NCBI GenBank assembly: GCA_015485455.1 | Contig: WFTN01000412.1 | Location: forward strand, 1 to 5,155 | DNA from: Planctomycetota bacterium | GTDB taxonomy: Bacteria; Planctomycetota; GCA-002687715; DRQF01 | Length of the DNA stretch: 5,155 bases | Direction of reading: 5' to 3' | In this document: piece by piece, positions 1 to 5,155 of the stretch | How positions within the stretch are numbered: position 1 is the first letter of the stretch | Layout of the letters: the number at the start of each line of letters is the position of its first letter | Translations under genes and position numbers: made by a program | Notes under the pieces: generated by a model | What the model was told of the DNA's origin: nothing | The model's database searches: none | Seen by the model: only the letters and a program-made list of their open reading frames with translations

Positions 1-1
1 A

Positions 2-1156
2 GCTATTCGAGCATTCGGTGGCAACGTCATCATGGAGCAATGTCTCTTTTCCGGCAATCAAACCGGCCATGTACCAGCCCCTGGAGGCACAACGGTCGTC
101 GGAGCGCGGGGAGGGGCCGTCTCTCAAGGTGGGGCCATTCTCAGAATCAACCGTTGCACATTCGTCAACAACGCAGCGGAAGAAGGAGGCGCCCTAAACT
201 TAGACTTCATTGCAGGCGCATCACAAATCGGTGAGACCACCTTCGCCGGAAATCTTGCTCGAGGACTTGGAGGCGCCATCATTCAGCGCAACAGCAATGA
301 TTTAGATGCAACCAACTGCATTTTTGCCGCCAACGATGCCTTCGCTGGATCAGTTGTTGCTATTGACTCCGCCGTCGCCCCCCAAGTCAACATCGCCAAT
401 TCCATTGTCTACTTCAATTTCAATAGCATGTTCGACGTGCCCATGGGATTCACAGAGAGTCAGATCTTCACCGTCGAATCTTGCGACGTAGAAGGGGGCT
501 ACCCTGGGTCTGGAAATTTTGACGCCGACCCTCTCTGGGCGGCGCCATTCAGCCTTGACTTCCACCTGACTCCGAACTCCCCTTGTATCGACGCTGGCAA
601 CGACAATCTGGTTGCCTCTACAATCGACTTCGAATCTGAACCTCGCATCTTCGGGAACGCCGTCGACGTTGGCCCAGACGAGTACTATGGGCTCTTTGAC
701 TACGGGCAAGGAACACTCTCTGACGGCCAAGGAAATCTCGAACCGGTGCTGACCATCAACGGCACAACAGGAACTCCCGCCCATACAATCCACTTGCTTC
801 CGAGTAGCAACTTCTCCATCGAGGTGGCCAACCCATCACTGAATAGTTCCCCGGCCCAATTCATCATCTATGGGACATTGGGAATCCCTACTCTACAAGA
901 CGCCGTGCCTTTCATGTTCACCGGTGGCTCTCTTGCTTTTCAGCCTTACGATGCCGACCCAACGAACCCGAATCTTTTCATCCTGGCTGATTCTTTGACG
1001 TTCAACCCGGTTGCCTATACCGGAGCAACAGTTGCTCCTTGGGTCGTAGGCGCGCCACCCATGGGCATGCCAATCACCTTCACCATCCAAGGGTTCATTC
1101 AGAACGCCCAAGGAGTACTCGATATCACCAATGCCATCGTCCTTGAAATTAAGTAA
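2..1156 (+). CDS. Secreted right-handed beta-helix protein, choice-of-anchor-Q type (5' partial)
   Basis: The frame is open to the left edge. The first ATG (base 32) falls inside a repeat, so the true start lies outside; 384 residues remain and the gene ends with TAA. Residues 11-140 carry polymorphic-outer-membrane-type beta-helix coils: short (C/T)xFxxN motifs at about 14-19, 52-57, 80-84 and 106-111, with GGA turns at 37, 43, 62 and 90. Residues about 158-230 match the choice-of-anchor-Q pattern, with DADPLW, then FHLTPNSPCIDAGND, and a closing VDVGPDE. Residues 231-384 form a further beta-rich domain ending TNAIVLEIK, which resembles the end of the FG-GAP protein at the other side of the window. 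Such proteins are normally exported and sit at or beyond the outer membrane. The ligand or substrate cannot be read from the sequence, and no catalytic residues are evident. Family-level call is firm; exact role unknown. Confidence 0.85.
   Translation, partial: AIRAFGGNVIMEQCLFSGNQTGHVPAPGGTTVVGARGGAVSQGGAILRINRCTFVNNAAEEGGALNLDFIAGASQIGETTFAGNLARGLGGAIIQRNSNDLDATNCIFAANDAFAGSVVAIDSAVAPQVNIANSIVYFNFNSMFDVPMGFTESQIFTVESCDVEGGYPGSGNFDADPLWAAPFSLDFHLTPNSPCIDAGNDNLVASTIDFESEPRIFGNAVDVGPDEYYGLFDYGQGTLSDGQGNLEPVLTINGTTGTPAHTIHLLPSSNFSIEVANPSLNSSPAQFIIYGTLGIPTLQDAVPFMFTGGSLAFQPYDADPTNPNLFILADSLTFNPVAYTGATVAPWVVGAPPMGMPITFTIQGFIQNAQGVLDITNAIVLEIK
692..1156 (+). other. C-terminal beta-rich module of the beta-helix protein
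   Basis: This segment encodes residues about 231-384, after the VDVGPDE motif that closes the choice-of-anchor-Q part. It has no beta-helix repeats. It reads as alternating short hydrophobic strands and Gly/Pro/Asn turns: NFSIEVANP, QFIIYGTLG, ITFTIQGFIQ, then the final TNAIVLEIK. The order (G-rich linker, F-x-hydrophobic strand, a YG-(T/S) strand, an I/L-Q-x-hydrophobic-I-Q strand and a last V-L-x-x-K strand) is repeated in the tail of the minus-strand FG-GAP protein. A role in sorting or surface attachment is inferred from its terminal position only. Confidence 0.5.
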
Positions 1157-1208
1157 GAATCCACATCGTTTCTGTTGATTTACTCTTGCCTCTGGACTTG
1201 AAGAATTC
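1157..1208. other. 52-bp intergenic gap without a recognisable terminator or promoter
   Basis: The gap lies between two genes in the same direction. I see no stem-loop followed by a T run. TTGATT at 1175-1180 has no plausible -10 box at 16-19 bp spacing. The only ribosome-binding-like stretch is the weak GAAG at 1200-1203, 5 bases before the first ATG of the phosphatase gene. Read-through from the beta-helix gene is therefore possible, but the products look functionally unrelated. Confidence 0.4.
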
Positions 1209-2081
1209 ATGATGGAAATCATGAACAACTTCATCCCAGAAGACATAGTCCATCGCCCATTTCTCGAAGCCGCTATCCAAGCTGCGGCGGTGGGCGCGAA
1301 CATTGCCAGAGAATCACAATGCCGCAACATCTCCAAGGTCAGTAAAAGTCTGGGAGACTATGTGTCTGAAGTCGACCTTCGGATCGACCGTGAAATCAGC
1401 GACATTATCCGAGCCCTCTTTCCAGACGTGAAAATCATCTCAGAAGAATTGGCTTCAACCTACGGGACTTTGCCCGCCGATTGTTGGATTGTAGACCCTT
1501 TGGATGGGACCAACTCTTATTTGGCTGGAGCGCGGCTGGAATTGGTCAGCACCATGATCGCTCTACGCTTGAATGGAGAGACTGTTTGCTCGGTCGTGCA
1601 CTTTCCATTCACTGACGAAGTCTACTTAGCTGCCAAAGGTAGTGGTGCCTTTCGCAACGGTCAAAGAGTCCGCGTCCCCAACCCTCCCTTGGCTCTGCAA
1701 GAATCTTGGGTGGCCCTCAATCACTACGGCGATGTTTCTTTGGAGACGGACTTCCTGAATCGAGCGCGCAATCATTTGAGACAGGAAAACGGCGCCTCCT
1801 TAGTCACCATCGATCCTCCAGGGTCGGGCCTCGCCTTGCGCATCATGGATGACCGGGACACCCTGGGTGCGGTGATTCACGACAACAACCCTAAGAGTCG
1901 AAAACAAGAAATCTGGGATGTCATCCCAATTCAGCTCATCATCGAAGAAGCAGGTGGCGTCTACCTTAACGACAAGGGCCAGCCCTACGACCCCCTCAGC
2001 ATTCGCCCCATCGTCATCGCTAACAGTGAATCCATGGCTGGCGAGATCTTCAAAAAGATCAATTCTAGCGCAGACGCTTAG
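1209..2081 (+). CDS. Inositol monophosphatase family phosphatase
   Basis: A 290-residue protein of the Mg2+-dependent, Li+-sensitive phosphatase superfamily (inositol monophosphatase, CysQ, HisN, SuhB), expected in the cytoplasm. All family motifs are present: the YVSEVD segment (D56); ISEE at 77-80 with metal ligand E79; WIVDPLDGT at 93-101, giving D96, the L98 backbone position and D99; GSGLAL at 205-210; and EIWD at 234-237, with D237 as the last metal ligand, followed by IIEEAGG. The enzyme should hydrolyse a small phosphate monoester. Whether this is inositol-1-phosphate, histidinol phosphate or 3'-phosphoadenosine 5'-phosphate cannot be decided, so no symbol is given. The length is slightly above the usual 260-275, partly from a basic loop (KSRKQE) before the WD motif. 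Start is ambiguous: ATG at 1209, 1212 and 1221 are in frame, and none has a strong ribosome binding site. The 3' end overlaps the convergent neighbour by 17 bp. Confidence 0.93.
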   Translation: MMEIMNNFIPEDIVHRPFLEAAIQAAAVGANIARESQCRNISKVSKSLGDYVSEVDLRIDREISDIIRALFPDVKIISEELASTYGTLPADCWIVDPLDGTNSYLAGARLELVSTMIALRLNGETVCSVVHFPFTDEVYLAAKGSGAFRNGQRVRVPNPPLALQESWVALNHYGDVSLETDFLNRARNHLRQENGASLVTIDPPGSGLALRIMDDRDTLGAVIHDNNPKSRKQEIWDVIPIQLIIEEAGGVYLNDKGQPYDPLSIRPIVIANSESMAGEIFKKINSSADA

Positions 2082-2952
2082 GCCACCAAGATTCATCTTT
2101 GGGTGTATTTCGACGCCAATAGGGCATACGTTCGACCTTGGCCAAGGTATATTCTGTGCCAAAGGAATCATGGTAGCGCACCAAGACGTGCCCAGGCTCA
2201 TTGGAGAACTGAAAAGTCAGAACCTCTTCTCCATAAGTTAGGTTGATCTCCGTCGTTTCGAAGCTCCCCGCCGCTGTTTTCACTTTGACCCCAGGTTTTC
2301 GCCTCACCTCGAATTTCACGGCTTCCAAAAGGGGCAGATGGCCAGCCATGAGAGACGGGAAGACCAAGAGCTTCTTGGGCAATTCACCTTTCAGAATCCC
2401 CCTCAAATAAAGGGGCAATGCGTCTTCAGGAATAGCGCCATCAGGCCAAGACACCTGGCGATCAGCCTGATCTCCCCAATAGGAATGTGTATCTAACTTT
2501 CCCTTTGTCATTTGAGCTGTTGTCAACCCGCAAGCTTCAAGGCTCGCTGTTGCATATTTGCGCAAAGCACCCGTAGCACGCCGGGCGAAAACACTACTCA
2601 TTTGTTCGTAGGTGTAGACTCCTGTGTTGACATCGCGAATCATGTTGAACTTCAAAACATCGAAATCACCAGCACTTGAGTCTTCCGATTTCACATCTTG
2701 AGCGGCAAGCCACGGTTCTTTGACCACGAGCATGCAAACACGGCCAGGGTTCAGTCTTTCGTAGCGCTGCCACTTGGCATCATAGACCGCGTATTGAGCA
2801 GCCCCATCGTCCCACACCGGATCAAGCATCCACGATGTGTTCACATTCACTTCGATCTCATCACGGATAGGTGCATTCCCCCTAAAGGCCAAGGTCAAAG
2901 CAAGAGCAAGGGAAAGAAAGAGCAAAACGAAAAGTTTGTGAGTTCCTGACAT
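2065..2952 (-). CDS. Exported or membrane-anchored protein of unknown function
   Basis: A 295-residue protein that I cannot assign to a function. ATG at 2952 is chosen because GGAG sits 7 bases upstream (2960-2963) and because it places a hydrophobic signal or anchor right at the N-terminus: residues 7-23, rich in L, A, V and F, after a basic HK. There is no lipobox cysteine and no clear AxA cleavage site, so it may be a periplasm-facing anchored protein. The rest is soluble: WDDGAAQY at 47-54, VLKFN at 99-103, NTGVYTYEQMSSVF at 109-122 and EACG at 139-142, then a strand-rich C-terminal half ending with a basic, Trp-rich tail. From memory, the W-DG-A, VLKxN, TGxYxYxxMxSxF and ExCG order matches an uncharacterised family in Planctomycetes and Bacteroidetes, some members of which carry a doubtful 'septum formation inhibitor Maf' label. 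It has none of the features of the Maf nucleotide pyrophosphatase. It is transcribed divergently from the aldo/keto reductase. Confidence 0.8.
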   Translation of the reverse strand: MSGTHKLFVLLFLSLALALTLAFRGNAPIRDEIEVNVNTSWMLDPVWDDGAAQYAVYDAKWQRYERLNPGRVCMLVVKEPWLAAQDVKSEDSSAGDFDVLKFNMIRDVNTGVYTYEQMSSVFARRATGALRKYATASLEACGLTTAQMTKGKLDTHSYWGDQADRQVSWPDGAIPEDALPLYLRGILKGELPKKLLVFPSLMAGHLPLLEAVKFEVRRKPGVKVKTAAGSFETTEINLTYGEEVLTFQFSNEPGHVLVRYHDSFGTEYTLAKVERMPYWRRNTPKDESWWPKRLR

Positions 2953-2959
2953 GAGAAGT

Positions 2960-2963
2960 CTCC
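2960..2963 (-). promoter_or_regulatory. Shine-Dalgarno GGAG that decides the start of the envelope protein
   Basis: Read on the minus strand, GGAG lies 7 bases before the ATG at 2952. It is the clearest ribosome binding site in the window. It argues against the in-frame ATG 30 codons upstream, whose extension contains four cysteines and would bury the signal sequence inside the protein. Confidence 0.65.
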
Positions 2964-3113
2964 AGCGCGTGCAGGTGAAGTCCAGTGAGCACCTACAGCA
3001 TAGCCAATCAAGAACTGAGATAAAGCCGACAAGGTGTCTCACCTCAGATCTTGAACGAAATAAACATCATCGCCCACCCAAGGCAACAAATTCCCCAAGC
3101 CCCATCGGTCTGT

Positions 3114-3119
3114 TATGAT
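3114..3119 (+). promoter_or_regulatory. Possible -10 box (TATGAT) immediately upstream of the aldo/keto reductase
   Basis: TATGAT matches the sigma70 -10 consensus at five of six positions and ends 6 bases before the ATG at 3126. The region 17 bp upstream (3091-3096, TTCCCC) is a poor -35 box. If used, transcription would begin at or next to the A of the start codon and give a leaderless mRNA, which agrees with the absence of any Shine-Dalgarno sequence there. Confidence 0.3.
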
Positions 3120-3125
3120 TTCGCC

Positions 3126-4064
3126 ATGAAGTATCGCAAACTCGGATCAAGTGGGCTTAGGGTCAGTGAAGTCTCTTTGGGGGGATGGATCACTTTTGGT
3201 GGCACCATTTCAGAAGATGTGGCCAAAAAGATTGTGCGTTGTGCCGTCGATGGAGGCGTCAACTATATTGATCTAGCCGACGTCTACGCCCGAGGAGAAG
3301 CAGAGCTGGTTGTAGGCGGGTTGCTCTCGGACTACAACCGGGACAACCTCATTCTCTCCAGCAAAGTGTTTTGGCCCATGGGAGACGATCCCAACGAAAG
3401 GGGTCTATCCAGAAAACACATCATGCGTAGCGTCGATCGCTCCCTTCGCAACTTAGGAGTGAACTATCTTGATTTCTATTATTGCCACAGAGAAGACCCC
3501 GATACCGATTTGGAAGAAACTATGTCGGCGATGGATGACCTCATTCGCCAAGGAAAGATCCTCTACTGGGGCACCAGCGTTTGGTCAGCAAATTCGATCC
3601 ATGCAGCCCACCGGATGGCCAACGAACGCAACTTGTATCGGCCCAAAGTAGAACAACCCCAATACAGTCTCATTGATCGCCATATCGAAGAGGATGTTAT
3701 GGCCGCTGCCCATGAGAATGGCATGGGGCTTGTTGTTTGGAGCCCCCTGGGTGGAGGCATGTTGACAGGCAAGTACAACGACGGAATCCCCGAAGGAAGT
3801 CGAGCCACCAAGACTCACTTCATGGAGAGCAAACTCACACCAGAAAACCTCGATCGGGTGCGGATCTTTTGTGATTTAGCCAAGCAATTGGGGCATGCGC
3901 CGGAGCACCTCGCCTTAGCATGGGTGCTATCTCATCCAGAGATCACCAGCGTCATCACCGGAGCCACTGCGGTTGAACACGTTCAATCAAACTTGCAGGC
4001 CGTTGATATCACCCTGGACCCAGTGATCATTGAAGAACTCAACCAACTCTTCGCCCAAACTTAG
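3126..4064 (+). CDS. Aldo/keto reductase, Kv-beta (AKR6)-like
   Basis: A 312-residue cytoplasmic NADPH-dependent oxidoreductase with a TIM-barrel fold, expected to reduce aldehydes or ketones. The N-terminus MKYRKLGSSGLRVSEVSLGG is the standard family opening. The catalytic tetrad is intact: D49 and Y54 (YIDLADVY), K80 (LILSSK) and H121 (YYCHRED). Cofactor-binding parts are present as YWGTSVWS at 147-154, EQPQYS at 176-181, WSPLGGGMLTGKY at 205-217 and the late SVITGATAVEHVQSNLQA stretch. GLSRKHIM, the YWGTS-WS segment and GKYNDGIPEGSRA resemble the animal Kv-beta subunit and its bacterial relatives more than the short AKR classes. The physiological substrate is unknown. ATG at 3126 is preferred over the in-frame TTG at 3051, because the 25 added residues have no family counterpart. 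No Shine-Dalgarno sequence precedes it. The gene ends 15 bp before the convergent FG-GAP gene. Confidence 0.93.
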   Translation: MKYRKLGSSGLRVSEVSLGGWITFGGTISEDVAKKIVRCAVDGGVNYIDLADVYARGEAELVVGGLLSDYNRDNLILSSKVFWPMGDDPNERGLSRKHIMRSVDRSLRNLGVNYLDFYYCHREDPDTDLEETMSAMDDLIRQGKILYWGTSVWSANSIHAAHRMANERNLYRPKVEQPQYSLIDRHIEEDVMAAAHENGMGLVVWSPLGGGMLTGKYNDGIPEGSRATKTHFMESKLTPENLDRVRIFCDLAKQLGHAPEHLALAWVLSHPEITSVITGATAVEHVQSNLQAVDITLDPVIIEELNQLFAQT

Positions 4065-4079
4065 CCCGACTTACTGTGG

Positions 4080-4520
4080 TCACTTGACAAGGAGAACGTG
4101 ACTGGCCGTAAGTGTGGCGAATTCCCCATTGACCCAAGGCTGGGGCTTCTGAATGAGGGCCTGAAGAACAAGGGCGGGACCCGGTATCAGAGAGAGAGGG
4201 ATATTGAAGCTCAGCTGGTCCTGTCCCGCTGCGTCAAGTGAGAAGAAGGAAAAGGGCCCTTGGAAACCGGAGAAAAGTAAAGACACATCGGTGAAGGTCG
4301 GCCCTGTCCCCAGGTCGAAAAGACCGAACGAACCAAAATCCCAACCTCCAGGATTCAAGATTGTTGAGCCGTAAAGTTCATAGAGGGCATTCGGCGTTCC
4401 GGAGAAATCCAATGTGAATGACTGACCCCGAATGATGGGAGAAACAAAAGGACCAGGGCGGAGGCCCGTCTCTGCACCATTTACCTCCAATCGGGCATTC
4501 GCGGAGTTGGCCTGACCGCC
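4080..4520 (-). other. C-terminal beta-rich module of the FG-GAP protein
   Basis: This segment encodes residues about 212-357. It starts with a Gly/Gln/Asn linker and a LEVNGAETG strand, continues through FTLDFSG, ALYELYGST and LSFNIPLS, and ends with LVLQALIQ and TASHVLLVK. Strand order, position and the end motif parallel the terminal module of the plus-strand beta-helix protein. It probably folds independently of the propeller. Function in export or anchoring is inferred from position alone. Confidence 0.5.
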
Positions 4521-5153
4521 GCCCAGGCTCCGAGGCAAGAAAAAGATTGAGGCACAACCAACGCTCCCCGAGCCAGCCACCGCGACGATAGGTGCGCCAA
4601 CGATGATATCGCCAAAGCCATCACCATTGGTGTCAAGAGCACCGCTGACAGACAAGCCGAGCTGGCCACCATTCGAATTGCCGTCAACGGAAAAAATCAC
4701 TGAGCCATCGGCACCAGAATACACTGAAGCTCGGCCAGTGTTCGCGCCATTGAAATCTGCCAACGGCGCTCCTACCACAAAGTCTGGTATACTGTCGCCA
4801 TCAACATCAGCACTTGCCGCAACAGACTCACCAAAATTATCGCCGAGAGCGCTTCCACCAATCACAAATAGTGAGCTGCCATCAACTCCAGAAAAAACAT
4901 AGACGACACCTGAATTGGCGGCACCGAGGGTCGCGTTACGAGCCCCTACGAGGATATCGTCAAAGCCGTCGCCATTAAAATCTAACCCGCCGCCAACAGA
5001 GTAGCCAAAGCTGTCATAAGAAGCGACACCATCGAAGACATGCAAAACGCTGCCATCAGCTCCTGAGTAGACATAGGCCGCACCGCTATTAGTTCCATTC
5101 GTGTCCGCAGTGCTGGCACCCACAATAAAATCTTCTGCGCCATCACCATTAAC
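4080..5153 (-). CDS. FG-GAP repeat beta-propeller protein (5' partial)
   Basis: The frame is open through the right edge and no convincing start is present, so the visible 357 residues are the C-terminal part of a larger secreted protein. Residues 1-173 are three 58-residue integrin-alpha-type FG-GAP units, each with a Ca2+-binding loop (NGDGAED, DFNGDGFDD, DVDGDSIPD), a VGA strand, an SGxDGS turn and an FG or degenerate FG motif. A fourth unit begins at residue 174 (DTNGDGFGD) and runs into the last blade strand near residue 206. Residues about 212-357 form a separate beta-rich module ending TASHVLLVK. Proteins of this kind fold as calcium-stabilised propellers outside the cell and bind other proteins or surfaces; no enzyme domain is visible here. 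A GTG at 5123 lies inside the first visible repeat and is not a credible start. Confidence 0.88.
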   Translation of the reverse strand, partial: VNGDGAEDFIVGASTADTNGTNSGAAYVYSGADGSVLHVFDGVASYDSFGYSVGGGLDFNGDGFDDILVGARNATLGAANSGVVYVFSGVDGSSLFVIGGSALGDNFGESVAASADVDGDSIPDFVVGAPLADFNGANTGRASVYSGADGSVIFSVDGNSNGGQLGLSVSGALDTNGDGFGDIIVGAPIVAVAGSGSVGCASIFFLPRSLGGGQANSANARLEVNGAETGLRPGPFVSPIIRGQSFTLDFSGTPNALYELYGSTILNPGGWDFGSFGLFDLGTGPTFTDVSLLFSGFQGPFSFFSLDAAGQDQLSFNIPLSLIPGPALVLQALIQKPQPWVNGEFATLTASHVLLVK

Positions 5154-5155
5154 AT
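4635..5155 (-). repeat. Three tandem 58-residue (174-bp) FG-GAP units
   Basis: Unit boundaries are about 4983-5155 (cut by the edge), 4809-4982 and 4635-4808; a fourth unit starts at 4634. Each begins with the D-x-(N/D)-x-D loop and ends with a small-residue stretch (GGGL, AASA, SGAL). The period is exactly 58 residues with no insertion or deletion. The units have clearly diverged at both DNA and protein level, so the array is not a recent expansion. The third unit has lost the phenylalanine of its FG motif (QLGLSV) and has Ser in place of Gly in the calcium loop (DVDGDS). Confidence 0.85.

Larger units (their letters stand above)
2953..3125. promoter_or_regulatory. Divergent intergenic region with paired inverted repeats
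   Basis: These 173 bp separate the two divergent starts and must hold both promoters. No good -35/-10 pair is visible for the minus-strand gene. Two inverted repeats use the same half-sites: AGGTG at 2973-2977 with CACCT at 2990-2994 (12-bp spacer), and AGGTG at 3032-3036 with CACCT at 3040-3044 (3-bp spacer). Their centres are about 54 bp apart. They could be operator half-sites for a regulator of one or both genes, but the arms are only 5 bp, so chance is not excluded. Confidence 0.35.

Noticed and set aside
350..793. Minus-strand open frame of 147 codons inside the beta-helix gene
   Set aside because: It lies fully antisense to a gene with clear repeats and an anchor-type motif, and its translation has no recognisable domain.
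893..1336. Minus-strand open frame spanning the beta-helix end and phosphatase start
   Set aside because: It is antisense to two well supported genes, with no ribosome binding site and no domain features.
2067..2076. AGCG-CAGA-CGCT hairpin as a terminator between the convergent genes
   Set aside because: A 4-bp stem without a T run on either strand is too weak to be an intrinsic terminator.
1800..2201. Minus-strand open frame of 133 codons over the phosphatase 3' end
   Set aside because: It runs antisense to the conserved EIWD/EAGG region and overlaps the envelope gene on the same strand in another frame; treated as a shadow.
1918..2241. Plus-strand frame of 107 codons starting inside the phosphatase
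   Set aside because: It is out of frame with the phosphatase motifs, antisense to the envelope gene, and has low-complexity Ser/Thr-rich translation typical of a shadow frame.
2953..3042. Upstream start (3042) extending the envelope protein by 30 residues
   Set aside because: The extension would place the signal segment internally and has no good ribosome binding site, while ATG 2952 has GGAG at 7-bp spacing.
3051..3125. TTG start extending the aldo/keto reductase by 25 residues
   Set aside because: The added residues have no counterpart in the family, and the MKYRKLGSSGLRVS opening is a typical N-terminus.
4079..4102. GTCAC...GTGAC hairpin at the end of the FG-GAP gene as a terminator
   Set aside because: A 5-bp stem with a 14-base loop and no following T run is below what I would call a terminator.
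1..5155. tRNA, rRNA, CRISPR array, insertion sequence, attachment site or riboswitch
   Set aside because: I found no cloverleaf arms, regularly spaced identical repeats, transposase motifs or terminal inverted repeats. Noncoding sequence totals only about 240 bp.

Overview
The window looks like a chromosomal segment of an environmental, probably marine, Gram-negative bacterium. Base composition is close to half G+C. Planctomycetota or a related PVC lineage is the best guess. The reasons are two large repeat-built secreted proteins with a shared-looking C-terminal module, weak or absent Shine-Dalgarno sites, and an envelope-type protein resembling a family I recall from Planctomycetes and Bacteroidetes. 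This assignment is inference from style; there is no rRNA or other marker gene to confirm it.

Layout from left to right. (1) 2-1156, plus strand: the 3' part of a secreted right-handed beta-helix protein with a choice-of-anchor-Q-like segment and a C-terminal beta-rich module; its start lies off the left edge. (2) 1209-2081, plus: a complete inositol monophosphatase family enzyme with all metal-binding motifs. (3) 2065-2952, minus: a 295-residue exported or membrane-anchored protein of unknown function, overlapping the phosphatase tail to tail by 17 bp. (4) 2953-3125: a 173-bp divergent intergenic region with two inverted repeats sharing the same half-sites. (5) 3126-4064, plus: a complete aldo/keto reductase resembling the Kv-beta (AKR6) group, with an intact catalytic tetrad. 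(6) 4080-5153, minus: the 3' part of an FG-GAP beta-propeller protein built on an exact 58-residue period; its start lies off the right edge.

The genes do not form an obvious pathway. Two cytoplasmic housekeeping-type enzymes and one envelope protein lie between two truncated surface or secreted proteins that point toward each other. Neither convergent junction leaves room for a dedicated terminator. No RNA gene, mobile element, CRISPR array or clear defence or biosynthetic system is visible. The points most worth following are the C-terminal module shared by the two unrelated secreted proteins, the paired inverted repeats in the divergent promoter region, and the unassigned envelope protein.
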